From: Rubrivivax rivuli
Lineage (GTDB): Bacteria > Pseudomonadota > Gammaproteobacteria > Burkholderiales > Burkholderiaceae_C
DNA length: 64,000 nt
NCBI RefSeq assembly: GCF_004016505.1
Contig: NZ_SACR01000002.1
Location: 496,001 to 560,000, forward strand
Reading direction: 5' to 3'
The translations under genes were made by a program, and so were the position numbers. The notes beneath the pieces were generated by a model. The model ran no database searches. It had not been told where the DNA came from and saw nothing but the letters and a program-made list of their open reading frames with translations. This document shows positions 18,534 through 27,309 of the stretch, piece by piece. Position 1 is the first letter of the stretch. The number at the start of each line of letters is the position of its first letter.

Positions 18534-19427
18534 ATGAAACTCGGATTCATCGGCCTGGGCATCATGGGCACGCCCATGGCCGGCCACCTGCGTGCCGCCG
18601 GGCACGAGCTCTACATCACCACGCGCAGCAAGCTGCCGCAGGCCTTGCTGGAGGCCGGCGCCGTGGCCTGCGCCAGCGGCAAGGAGGTGGCCGAGGCGGC
18701 CGAGGTCATCTTCACCATGGTGCCCGACACGCCCGATGTCGAGGCCGTGCTCTTCGGCCCCAAAGGCGTGGCCGCCGGGCTGCGGCCCGGCAAGACCGTG
18801 GTGGACATGAGCAGCATCTCGCCCATCGCGACCAAGACCTTCGCGGAGAAGATCAGCGCGCTGGGCTGCGAGTACGTGGATGCGCCGGTCAGCGGCGGCG
18901 AAGTGGGTGCCAAGGCCGCCAGCCTCACCATCATGGTGGGCGCCACGGAAGCCGGCTTCGCCCAGGTGCTGCCGCTGCTGCAGCTGATGGGCAAGAACAT
19001 CACGCACGTGGGCGGCCACGGCGACGGGCAGACCACCAAGGTGGCTAACCAGATCATCGTGGCGCTGAACATCGCAGCCGTGAGCGAGGCTTTGGTCTTC
19101 GCCAGCAAGGCCGGCGCCGACCCGGCCAAGGTGCGGCAGGCGCTGATGGGCGGCTTCGCCAGCAGCCGCATCCTGGAGGTGCACGGCGAACGCATGATCC
19201 AGCGCACCTTCAACCCCGGCTTCCGCATCGGCCTGCACCAGAAGGACCTGAACCTCGCGCTGCAGGGCGCCAAGGCCCTGGGCGTGAGCCTGCCGCAGAC
19301 CGCGGGCGCCGCGCAGCTGATGCAGGCCTGCGCCGCGCAGGGCTGGGACCAGCTCGATCACAGCGCACTGGTGAAGGCGCTGGAGCTGATGGCGGCACAT
19401 GCGGTGGCCGAGGCACCGCAAGGCTGA
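18534..19427 (+). CDS. glxR: 2-hydroxy-3-oxopropionate (tartronate semialdehyde) reductase
   Basis: This 297-residue beta-hydroxyacid dehydrogenase reduces tartronate semialdehyde to D-glycerate. The Rossmann motif GFIGLGIMGTPMAGHL is at residues 4-19, the substrate motif DAPVSGGEVGAKAA near 118-131 and the catalytic Lys in TTKVANQ near 168. Start ATG 18534. It is the third gene of the glyoxylate operon; garR would be an equally valid name. Confidence 0.95.
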   Translation: MKLGFIGLGIMGTPMAGHLRAAGHELYITTRSKLPQALLEAGAVACASGKEVAEAAEVIFTMVPDTPDVEAVLFGPKGVAAGLRPGKTVVDMSSISPIATKTFAEKISALGCEYVDAPVSGGEVGAKAASLTIMVGATEAGFAQVLPLLQLMGKNITHVGGHGDGQTTKVANQIIVALNIAAVSEALVFASKAGADPAKVRQALMGGFASSRILEVHGERMIQRTFNPGFRIGLHQKDLNLALQGAKALGVSLPQTAGAAQLMQACAAQGWDQLDHSALVKALELMAAHAVAEAPQG

Positions 19428-19461
19428 AGCCGGGCAGGCCTGCGCCGCTAGCATCGGGCGC

Positions 19462-20295
19462 ATGCGCATCCTTCCTCGAAGGCGCCTGCGGGCGCCGTTT
19501 CTCTGGCTGGTCCTGCCGCTGTGGGCCGCAGCGCAAGGCCCAGTGACGGTGACAGCCTCCGTCGAAGACGTGCCCTTCATCACCACGCCCGACCACGTCA
19601 CCGTGGCCATGCTGGAACTGGCGGGCGTGGGCGCCCGTGACCACGTCATCGACCTCGGCTCGGGTGATGGCCGCATCGTCATCACCGCCGCGAAGCGCTT
19701 CGGGGCCAGCGGGCTGGGCGTGGAGATCGTGCCCGATCTGGTGGCGCAGAGCCGCGAGAACGCGCGCCGCGCCGGCGTGGCGGCGCGCACGCGCTTCGAG
19801 GTGCAGGACCTCTTCGCCACCGACCTGGCACCGGCCAGCGTGGTGACGATGTACCTGCTGCCCGAGGTGAACCTGGCGCTGCGCCCGCGCCTGCTGGCGC
19901 TGAAGCCGGGCACACGCATCGTCTCGCACGACTGGGACCTGGGCGACTGGGCGCCCGACCGCACGCTCACCGTGGCCGTGCCCGAGAAGACCATCGGCCG
20001 CGAGAAGCTCAGCCGCCTGCACCTGTGGACGGTGCCCGCGGCCGTGCAAGGCCTGTGGTGCGGACCGGGTGGCGCCACGCTGCAGCTGCAGCAGCGTTAC
20101 CAGGTCTTGAGCGCACTGCTCACGCAGGGCGGGCTGTCGCGCAGCTACAGCGGTCGCCTGCACGGCACGGCGATGGAACTGCTGGGCGAGGCCGGCGCCC
20201 GCTGGCAGGCCACGGTGGACGGCAACACCCTGCGCGGCGGCGATGCCACCGCCACCTTGCCCTGGCGGCGCGCGGGCGCGGCGGCCTGCGGCTGA
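19462..20295 (+). CDS. Membrane-anchored/exported class I SAM methyltransferase (FAM173-like)
   Basis: This 277-residue protein has a short signal or anchor (RILPRRRLRAPFLWLVLPLW, ending AAAQG) followed by a Rossmann methyltransferase: VIDLGSGDGRIVITAAKRFG (motif I, about 60-79), GVEIVPDLVAQS and PASVVTMYLLPEVN. The DLGSGDGRIVI pattern is that of the FAM173/ATPSCKMT protein-lysine methyltransferase group. If exported it would lack SAM, so cytoplasmic anchoring is more plausible. A TAGCAT -10-like string at 19449-19454 puts the transcript start at about the ATG, again suggesting a leaderless mRNA. Confidence 0.75.
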   Translation: MRILPRRRLRAPFLWLVLPLWAAAQGPVTVTASVEDVPFITTPDHVTVAMLELAGVGARDHVIDLGSGDGRIVITAAKRFGASGLGVEIVPDLVAQSRENARRAGVAARTRFEVQDLFATDLAPASVVTMYLLPEVNLALRPRLLALKPGTRIVSHDWDLGDWAPDRTLTVAVPEKTIGREKLSRLHLWTVPAAVQGLWCGPGGATLQLQQRYQVLSALLTQGGLSRSYSGRLHGTAMELLGEAGARWQATVDGNTLRGGDATATLPWRRAGAAACG

Positions 20296-20323
20296 ACACC
20301 GCGGCGCGCCAGGGCGTTCAGCC
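20290..20323. terminator. Bidirectional hairpin between convergent genes
   Basis: GGCTGAAC (20290-20297) and GTTCAGCC (20316-20323) are perfect 8-bp complements around an 18-base loop that can pair further (CC/GG). The arms include both convergent stop codons. There is no T-run on either side, so termination would be weak or factor-assisted. Confidence 0.45.
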
Positions 20324-20683
20324 CATCTTCACGGCGGTGCCGCTGACGGCCACCATCATCATGCCGTTGGTCTCGCCGAGCACCTCGTAGTCGAAGTCGA
20401 TGCCGATCACGCCGTCGGCGCCCATCTCCTTGGCGCTTTCGATCAGGTCGGCCAGGGCCGCGTCCCGCGCACCCGAGAGCGCCCGCTCGTAGCCGCCGGC
20501 GCGGCCACCCACCACGTCGCGCACCGAAGAGAACAGGTCGCGGAAGATGTTCGCGCCGATGATCGCTTCGCCGTGCACCACCCCCAGGTAGCGCTGCACA
20601 CGCGGCCCGCTGCCGTCGGCTGCCGGTGCCGGCAGCACGGTGGCGAGAAAGAAGCCGGCGTCCTGCTTCGAGAACCAACCCAT
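20318..20683 (-). CDS. YbjQ/UPF0145 family protein
   Basis: This 121-residue cytoplasmic protein matches the YbjQ heavy-metal-binding-like fold: RVQRYLGVVHGEAIIGANIF, RDVVGGRAGGYE, AKEMGADGVIGIDFDYEVLG and a C-terminal MMMVAVSGTAVKM. Members form pentamers, and their function is not established. Start ATG 20683 follows GCAAGGAGCAGACC. It stands alone after the S9 peptidase gene, 128 bases away on the same strand. Confidence 0.85.
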   Translation of the reverse strand: MGWFSKQDAGFFLATVLPAPAADGSGPRVQRYLGVVHGEAIIGANIFRDLFSSVRDVVGGRAGGYERALSGARDAALADLIESAKEMGADGVIGIDFDYEVLGETNGMMMVAVSGTAVKMG

Positions 20684-20811
20684 GGTCTGCTCCTTGCGCG
20701 CCTGCCTGGGCAGGCGTTTCGTTGCTGTGGACGGGCCCGCCCCTTGGGGCCCTGGCCCGGCATTCTGAAGCGCAGCTCTGGGCGGCGGCCGCGTGCGCAG
20801 CACGCCGCAGC

Positions 20812-23800
20812 TCAAGGCTGTGTCGCGGCCGCCTTGGCGAAGCTTTCCTTCTCTTCCTCGCGGTCGTTGAAGGGGATGCCCTCGCGCATCCAAGCGGGCG
20901 CCGGCGCGCCCTTCAGGAAGTGGTCGAAGAACTGCTGCATGCGCACCGCGAAGTCCTTCTGGTCGGCACGGCGGCGCAGGTTGTGCAGCTGGTTGTTGTA
21001 GTTGAAGAGGTAGGCCTCCTTCTCCAGCCGGCGCAGCGCGAGGAAGAGCTCGATGCCCTGGTACCAGGGCACGGCGTCGTCGGCATCGTTGTGCAGGATG
21101 AGCAGCGGCGTCTTCACCTTGTCGACGTGGAAGACCGGCGAGTTCTCCAGGTACAGCGGCAGGGCCTTGTTCATCGAAGGGCCGATGCGGCTTTGCCCCT
21201 GCTCGTACTGGAACTGCCGCGGCAGGCCCGAGCCCCAGCGGATGCCCGAGTAGGCGCTCGTCATGTTGCCCACCGGCGCGCCGGCGCCGGCGGCCTTGAA
21301 GCGGTTCGTCTTCGTCACCATCCAGGCGATCTGGTAACCGCCCCAGGAGTGGCCCTGGATGCCGATGTTCTTCTCGTCGATGCCGCCCTTCTTCACCAGG
21401 GCATCGATGGCGGGCAGCACGGCATCCAGCGCGCTGCGGCCCGGCTGGCCCACGGTGTAGGCGATGTCCGGCGCCAGCACCACGTAGCCGTTGCTGGTGT
21501 ACAGCGAGATGTTGACGATGTTGCTCGGCGTGGGGTTCACGAAGTTGTGCACGTTCTGCGAGACCCGCTCGTAGATGTAGACCATCACCGGGTACTTCTT
21601 CTTCGGGTCGAAGTCGGCCGGCCTGTAGACCGCCGCCTGCAGCGCCACGCCCTTGGCATTCCTGAAGTCCATCAGCTCGGCGCGGCCCCAGCGGAAGGCC
21701 TTCAGCTGCACGCCCACGTCGGTGACGGGCTGCGGGTTGGCGAAGGCCAGATCGCTCAGGCGCAGTTCGGGGAAGGCGTCGAAACGCGAGGCGGTGGTGA
21801 TGGCGACATCGGCCTCACGCGCGCGGGCCACGAAGCGCCAGGCCTGGTCGCCCCAAGTCAGCTTCTGCGGCGCCGTCTTCGCATCGAAACCGGTGCGCAG
21901 GAAACCGCTGGCACGCGTGGTCTCGCTCTCGCCACGCAGCGTCAGGGGTTTGGTGGGGTCGATGCCGCGCTCGTCGTCATCCTCGTCCACCGGGTCGATG
22001 CGCTGCACCACCAGGCGCGTGCGCGTCTTGCGGCCTTCGCCCAGCGTCAGGTTGCGCGGCGCGCGGCCGTCGACGAAGACCTGCCAGACGTCGTAACGGT
22101 CATACACCAGCGCCGAGAGGCTGTCGCTCGTCCAGCCCGCGGTTCCGTAGGCGGCGGCGGGCCCGGGGGCGTCGTGCAGTTCGTTGTGCACCGGGCGCGG
22201 GATGGCCTTGCTCAGCGGCTGGAGGGCGCCGGTTTCGGTGTCGATGGCCGACCACTGGCGGTCTTGGTAGTGCAGCAGCCAGCGGCCGTCGGGCGACCAC
22301 TGCTCGGCGTTGAGGCTGGCATTGAAGCCCAGGCGCTGCATCTTCAGCGCCAGCTTGCGCGCACCGCTGCGCGGGTTGACGACGTACACGTCGTGGTAAA
22401 GGCCGTCGTAGTCGACACGGCGGCGGTAGGCGCGGTCGTCCAGGCCCAGGGCGCGCTGGCCGTCGTCGCTGAGCGAGACCTGGCGCAGGCTCTCGTCGGC
22501 CAGCTGCACGTAGGTGTTGCTGGCGAGGTCGAGCACGCCGCGGAAGCTGCGGTTGCGCTCCACCACCGCACGCACCTTCTGCATGGGCTGCACGAGGTCG
22601 TCGTTCCAGCGCCAGAGGTCGGCCACGACGCGGTCTTCTTCATGCGGCTGGCTCTCGGGCGTGCGCGGCGGCTTGGGCGGCGGCGCAGCCGGCACGTAGA
22701 GCTTCCTGCCATCGCGCGAGAAGGCGATGGGGCCCTTGTCGCTGACCACCTGCCCGGCCGGGAAGCCCGGCGTGGCGGCGGTGACCTTCTCCACCGCTGC
22801 CGCGCTGCCCCGCGGCCAGTGGTAGAGCTTGAAGGCCGGCACCTTGGCGGCTTCGTCGTCGCGGTCGCTGAGGAAGGCGAGTTGCGTCTGCGCGCGGTCC
22901 CAGGTGAGCTTGCTGTAGCGGCCCTTGCCCGAGAGCAGCGCCACCGGCGCGGCGCCCGTCTGCGGCGCCAGCGCGTAGACACCGTTGTTCGCTTCGGTGC
23001 GGCTGGAAACGGTGTACACGAGCGTCTGGCCGTCGCGCGCCCAGCTCATCTCCAGCACGTCGGGGAAACGGCGCTCGGTGCCGCTGGTGAGATCGCGCAC
23101 GACGAGTTCGGTGCCGTACTCCTTGCGCGGGGCGCCCGCACCAGCGGCGGCGGCGCCGGCGGCTGGTGCACGCGCGGCGGTGGGGGCTGTGGCGGCTGCG
23201 GGGGCCGAACCGGCCGCGGCCGGGCGCGCTGCAGGGGCCGGCTCGGCTTCCTTCAGGTAGGCCAGCCAGGCGCCGCCCTTGGACGGCAGTGCCAGGCTCT
23301 TCACACGCGGCACGCGCAGCGCCGGGCCTTCGGCCTTCAGGTCGACGATCAGCAGGCCGCCCTTGAGCATGTCGTCGGGCCGCGTGCGGGCCTTGCGCGC
23401 GGCCAGCGTCTCGGCCTGCGTGGGGTTCGTGCTCGCCACGAGAAAGCGGCTGTCGCTGCTGAAGACCACGCGGATGGCGCGCGGCGGCGGCGGGGCATCG
23501 GGGTTCTCGGCGTTGGGCGTGGTCACCGGCGGCGGCAACATGCCCACGCCTTCCCGCCGCTCCTTGCCGCTGCTGCGCTCGCGCAGCACCAGCTCGCCAT
23601 CGCCCAGCTGCGGCTGCACCGAGTAGGCCAGCCAGGCGCCGTCGTTCGACAGCGTGGGCGTGGCGATGCTGCGCCAGGCGTCGGTGTCGGCGTAGCTCAG
23701 CGCGCGGGGGCCCGCGGGCGGGGCCGCGGGGGCCTGGGCGGCGGCGGTGAACACCGCGGCCAGCGCGGTGCTCAGCAGCAGGGCCTGCAGCGGGCGGCGT

Positions 23801-23817
23801 AGGGAAAGGTGCTTCAT
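20812..23817 (-). CDS. Large exported S9-family serine peptidase
   Basis: This 1001-residue protein has a signal peptide (MKHLSLRRPLQALLLSTALA, cleaved near AQA-PAA), an N-terminal beta-propeller and a C-terminal hydrolase domain with Ser at about 823 (GHSWGG), Asp at about 911 (HNDADDAVPW) and His at about 944 (NQLHNLR). This is the dipeptidyl-peptidase/acylaminoacyl-peptidase type. An Ala/Pro-rich low-complexity insert of about 45 residues lies near 193-238 inside the propeller. Start ATG 23817; an ORF extension upstream has no signal peptide at its front. Single gene, divergent from macA across 208 bases. Confidence 0.88.
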   Translation of the reverse strand: MKHLSLRRPLQALLLSTALAAVFTAAAQAPAAPPAGPRALSYADTDAWRSIATPTLSNDGAWLAYSVQPQLGDGELVLRERSSGKERREGVGMLPPPVTTPNAENPDAPPPPRAIRVVFSSDSRFLVASTNPTQAETLAARKARTRPDDMLKGGLLIVDLKAEGPALRVPRVKSLALPSKGGAWLAYLKEAEPAPAARPAAAGSAPAAATAPTAARAPAAGAAAAGAGAPRKEYGTELVVRDLTSGTERRFPDVLEMSWARDGQTLVYTVSSRTEANNGVYALAPQTGAAPVALLSGKGRYSKLTWDRAQTQLAFLSDRDDEAAKVPAFKLYHWPRGSAAAVEKVTAATPGFPAGQVVSDKGPIAFSRDGRKLYVPAAPPPKPPRTPESQPHEEDRVVADLWRWNDDLVQPMQKVRAVVERNRSFRGVLDLASNTYVQLADESLRQVSLSDDGQRALGLDDRAYRRRVDYDGLYHDVYVVNPRSGARKLALKMQRLGFNASLNAEQWSPDGRWLLHYQDRQWSAIDTETGALQPLSKAIPRPVHNELHDAPGPAAAYGTAGWTSDSLSALVYDRYDVWQVFVDGRAPRNLTLGEGRKTRTRLVVQRIDPVDEDDDERGIDPTKPLTLRGESETTRASGFLRTGFDAKTAPQKLTWGDQAWRFVARAREADVAITTASRFDAFPELRLSDLAFANPQPVTDVGVQLKAFRWGRAELMDFRNAKGVALQAAVYRPADFDPKKKYPVMVYIYERVSQNVHNFVNPTPSNIVNISLYTSNGYVVLAPDIAYTVGQPGRSALDAVLPAIDALVKKGGIDEKNIGIQGHSWGGYQIAWMVTKTNRFKAAGAGAPVGNMTSAYSGIRWGSGLPRQFQYEQGQSRIGPSMNKALPLYLENSPVFHVDKVKTPLLILHNDADDAVPWYQGIELFLALRRLEKEAYLFNYNNQLHNLRRRADQKDFAVRMQQFFDHFLKGAPAPAWMREGIPFNDREEEKESFAKAAATQP

Positions 23818-24025
23818 CGGCAGGGGGTCTCGATCAGGGGGCGGCCAGGCTTGCCCCGGGCCCGGGGGTGAACGAAAGCCGGGGACTCTAGCGTGCCGCG
23901 CCACAGGGCGCTTCCGCCCATCCCGGCGGGCTGCGGCCTGTCGGCTGCGCGCTGCGCTTCGTCGCCACACGCTGCCCGGGCCGAAGCGGCGCCGCTACAT
24001 TGCGCCGGCCTGAGAGGAGAAGGTC

Positions 24026-25237
24026 TTGAGCGTCACGGAGAAGAACAAGGCAGGCGGCGTGTTGCGCCGCCGTTGGCAGCGCCACACCCGGCTGCGTTGG
24101 TTGCTGATCCTGGCCCTGGCCGCCGGCGCCTACGCCGGCTGGCGGGCGCTGAACCCGCCGCCGCCTCCGCCGCCCCCGCCCAGCGCCAAGGTGGAGAAGG
24201 CCGACATCACCCAGCTCGTGCAGGCTGCCGGCGTGCTGCAGGCCAAGACCAAGGTCGACGTGGGCGCGCAGGTCAGCGGCCAGATCCAGACGCTGCACGT
24301 GCAGCTGGGCCAGCAGGTCAAGAAGGGCGAACTGCTCGTCAGCCTCGACCCCGAACTCGCGCGCAACGACGTGGCGCGGGCCGAAGCCGCGCTGCTGCAG
24401 CAGAGGGCGCTGCTCGAATCGCGCCAGGTCGACCTGGCCACCGCACGCCGCGAGCGCGACCGCCAGCGCCGCCTGCTGGCCGGCGACGCCACCGCGGCGC
24501 TGGAAGCCGAGCGCGCCGAGAGCGATCTCGCCAAGCTCGAAGCCGAGGTGCGCGGCCAGAGCGCGGTGATGAGCCGGCTGCAGGCCGACCTGGCCCAGGC
24601 CCAGGTGCGCCTGGGCTACACACGCATCACCGCGCCCATGGACGGCACCGTGGTCAGCCTGCCGGTGCAGGTGGGGCAGACGGTGATCGCGGTGCAGATC
24701 ACGCCGGTGATGCTGACGCTGGCCGACCTGGACACCATCACCGTGCGCACCAAGGTGCCCGAGGCCGACATCCAGACCGTGCAGGTGGGCCAGGTGGCGC
24801 GCTTCACCACCCTGGCCGGCGAAGGCCAGTTCTACGAAGGCAAGCTGCGCGTCATCCAGCCGGTGCCCGAGCGCGTGGGCAACGCGGTCTTCTACAACGT
24901 GCTCTTCGAGGTGGACAACCGCGCACGCAAGCTCTACTCCGACATGACGGTGCAGGTCGACGTGGAGACCGGCCGTGTGAAGGACGTGCTGGCCATGCCC
25001 ATGGTGGCCCTGGGCGAGCGCGGCAAGGACGGCCGCTTCCGCGTGACCGTGCTCGACAAGGACCAGAAGCAGCAGCCGCGCTTCGTGCGCACCGGCCTGC
25101 AGGACGGCACCCGCGTGCAGGTGCTCGAGGGCCTGCAGCTGGGCGACACCGTGCTCACCGCGCCGCCCTCGGCCGAGGAAGCGGCCAAGGCCGATGCGGC
25201 CGCGTCGGCAGCCTCGGCCAGCAAGGCCGCGAAGTGA
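24026..25237 (+). CDS. macA: MacA-like periplasmic adaptor of a tripartite efflux pump
   Basis: This 403-residue membrane fusion protein has one N-terminal TM segment (RWLLILALAAGAYAGWRAL), a run of nine prolines, a biotinyl-lipoyl domain (VDVGAQVSGQIQTLHVQLGQ), a coiled-coil hairpin (about 115-195) and beta-barrel/MP domains. It links the inner-membrane MacB to an outer-membrane channel. The start is TTG at 24026 after GAGAGGAGAAGG; no ATG or GTG fits better. The next gene, macB, begins 25 bases after its stop. The C-terminal tail is Ala/Lys-rich. Confidence 0.9.
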   Translation: MSVTEKNKAGGVLRRRWQRHTRLRWLLILALAAGAYAGWRALNPPPPPPPPPSAKVEKADITQLVQAAGVLQAKTKVDVGAQVSGQIQTLHVQLGQQVKKGELLVSLDPELARNDVARAEAALLQQRALLESRQVDLATARRERDRQRRLLAGDATAALEAERAESDLAKLEAEVRGQSAVMSRLQADLAQAQVRLGYTRITAPMDGTVVSLPVQVGQTVIAVQITPVMLTLADLDTITVRTKVPEADIQTVQVGQVARFTTLAGEGQFYEGKLRVIQPVPERVGNAVFYNVLFEVDNRARKLYSDMTVQVDVETGRVKDVLAMPMVALGERGKDGRFRVTVLDKDQKQQPRFVRTGLQDGTRVQVLEGLQLGDTVLTAPPSAEEAAKADAAASAASASKAAK

Positions 25238-25262
25238 GCCGGGCCCGGAAGGACGCGTGGGC

Positions 25263-27299
25263 ATGGCGCTGATCGAGCTGCGCGGCGTCAGCCGCCGCTA
25301 CACGCTGGGCACGATCGAGGTGCGTGCGCTGGACGGCATCACGCTGGCCATCGAGGCCGGCGAGTTCGTGGCCATCATGGGCCAGTCGGGCTCGGGCAAG
25401 AGCACGCTGATGAACGTGCTGGGTTGTCTGGACAACCCCACCGAAGGACAGTTCCTCATCGACGGGCAAGACGCCGGGCAGTTCGGCCCCGACGAACTCG
25501 CCGCGCTGCGGCGCGAGCGTTTCGGCTTCATCTTCCAGCGCTACCACCTGCTGCCGCACCTGGACGCGCGCGGCAACGCCGCACTGCCGGCCGTGTACGC
25601 CGGCGTGGGCAGCGGCGCACGCGGTGCCCGCGCGCAGGCGCTGCTGGAACGGCTGGGCCTGGGCGAGCGCCTGCACCACAAGCCCAACGAGCTTTCGGGC
25701 GGGCAGCAGCAGCGTGTGTCCATCGCGCGGGCGCTGATGAACGGCGGGCAGATCATCCTGGCCGACGAGCCCACCGGCGCGCTGGACACCAACAGCGGCG
25801 CCGAGATGCTGCGCCTGCTGAAAGAGCTGAACGAGGCCGGCCACACCATCATCCTGGTGACGCACGACCCCACCGTGGCCGCGCACGCGCGCCGCGTGAT
25901 CGAGCTGCGCGACGGCCGCGTCGTCAAGGACGACGGCACGCCCACCGACCACAAGACGCAGACGCTGCCGCCGGCACCCGATGCCCCGCAAGTGCACCAG
26001 GGCGGCTGGCTGCGCCGCTGGCAGGTGCAGTGGCGCGAGGCCGTGGCCACGGCCTGGCTCTCGCTGCAAGGCAACCGGCTGCGCACCTTTCTCTCGATGC
26101 TGGGCATCAGCATCGGCATCGCCTCGGTGGTGAGCATCGTGGCGCTGACGAGTGCCGCGCGCAGCACCTTCGAAGGCGAGTTCCAGAGCGTGATGAGCGG
26201 CAAGATCTGGATCTGGCGCGGCAACAACCGCCTGCCACCGGGCGCGCAGCCGCCGTCCTTCCGGTTGGCGGAGATCGACGCGCTGCGCGGCCTGCCCGGC
26301 ATCGCCAGCGTGCAGGGCGAACGGCAGCTGCCCGTGCTGCTGCGCCACCGCTCCAGCGATGCCAACCTCAACGCGCGCGGCGCCGACGGCAACACGCTCT
26401 ACGAGCGCAAGCTGAAGGTCGACAGCGGGCGCTTCTTCAGCGCCTACGAACTCGCGGAAGGCGCACAGGTGCTGGTGCTCGACGAGCAGTCGCGCAAGGC
26501 GCTGTTCAAGGACACCGAATCGCCCGTCGGCAAGACGGTGCTGCTCAGCGGCTCGGGCGCCGCCGGCGGCATGGGGGGCGGTGGCGAAAGCGGCGCCGGC
26601 CTACCCGGGGCCGGTGCCGCGCCGGCCACGGCGGCCCTGCCCTTCACGGTGATCGGCACCGTCAAGGCCGACACGCAGCTGGGCATCAACTTCGGCAACG
26701 GCATCGCCTTCGTGCCCGAGCGCACCTTCATCCAGCGCCTGGATTCGCGGCCCGCGGTCGACGCCTTCAGCGTGCAGATGGACTTCACGCAGCCGCCCGA
26801 AGAGGTGCTGCGCCACATCAAGCACCGGCTGGTGGCGCTACGCGGCGCCGAGAACTTCTCCAGTTGGAGCGGCGACAGCGAGTTCCGCAAGATGCAGGAG
26901 GTGACCGCCGGCTTCGCCGCGCTGTTCGCGGGCGTGGGCGCCATCGCGCTGCTGGTGGGCGGGGTGGGCGTGATGAACATCATGCTGGTCTCGGTGAGCG
27001 AGCGCACGCGCGAGATCGGCATCCGCATGGCCGTGGGCGCGCGCCAGGGCGACGTGCGGCTGCAGTTCCTCATCGAGGCCGTGGTGCTGTGCTGCCTGGG
27101 CGGCCTGGTGGGCGTGGGCTTCAGCTGGCTGGGCGCGCAGGCGCTGAATGCCGCGCAGGACAAGCTGGCGGTGACGGTGAGCTGGTCGGCGCTGGGCGTG
27201 GCCTTCGCGGTCAGCAGCGCGGTGGGCCTGATCTTCGGCACCGTGCCGGCCCGCCGCGCGGCGGCGCTGAGCCCGGTGGACGCGCTGGCGCGGGAATGA
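25263..27299 (+). CDS. macB: MacB-like ABC transporter, fused ATPase-permease
   Basis: This 678-residue protein has an N-terminal nucleotide-binding domain (Walker A GQSGSGKST at about 42-50, signature LSGGQQQR, Walker B ILADEPTGALD) and a FtsX-type permease with one TM after the ATPase (FLSMLGISIGIASVVSIVAL), a large periplasmic domain and three C-terminal TM segments (ALFAGVGAIALLVGGVGVMN onward). MacB drives efflux of macrolides, lipopeptides, haem precursors or toxins by mechanotransmission; the cargo is not inferable. The periplasmic domain contains a Gly-rich stretch at about 434-450. Confidence 0.93.
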   Translation: MALIELRGVSRRYTLGTIEVRALDGITLAIEAGEFVAIMGQSGSGKSTLMNVLGCLDNPTEGQFLIDGQDAGQFGPDELAALRRERFGFIFQRYHLLPHLDARGNAALPAVYAGVGSGARGARAQALLERLGLGERLHHKPNELSGGQQQRVSIARALMNGGQIILADEPTGALDTNSGAEMLRLLKELNEAGHTIILVTHDPTVAAHARRVIELRDGRVVKDDGTPTDHKTQTLPPAPDAPQVHQGGWLRRWQVQWREAVATAWLSLQGNRLRTFLSMLGISIGIASVVSIVALTSAARSTFEGEFQSVMSGKIWIWRGNNRLPPGAQPPSFRLAEIDALRGLPGIASVQGERQLPVLLRHRSSDANLNARGADGNTLYERKLKVDSGRFFSAYELAEGAQVLVLDEQSRKALFKDTESPVGKTVLLSGSGAAGGMGGGGESGAGLPGAGAAPATAALPFTVIGTVKADTQLGINFGNGIAFVPERTFIQRLDSRPAVDAFSVQMDFTQPPEEVLRHIKHRLVALRGAENFSSWSGDSEFRKMQEVTAGFAALFAGVGAIALLVGGVGVMNIMLVSVSERTREIGIRMAVGARQGDVRLQFLIEAVVLCCLGGLVGVGFSWLGAQALNAAQDKLAVTVSWSALGVAFAVSSAVGLIFGTVPARRAAALSPVDALARE

Positions 27300-27309
27300 G
27301 GCCCTGGGA

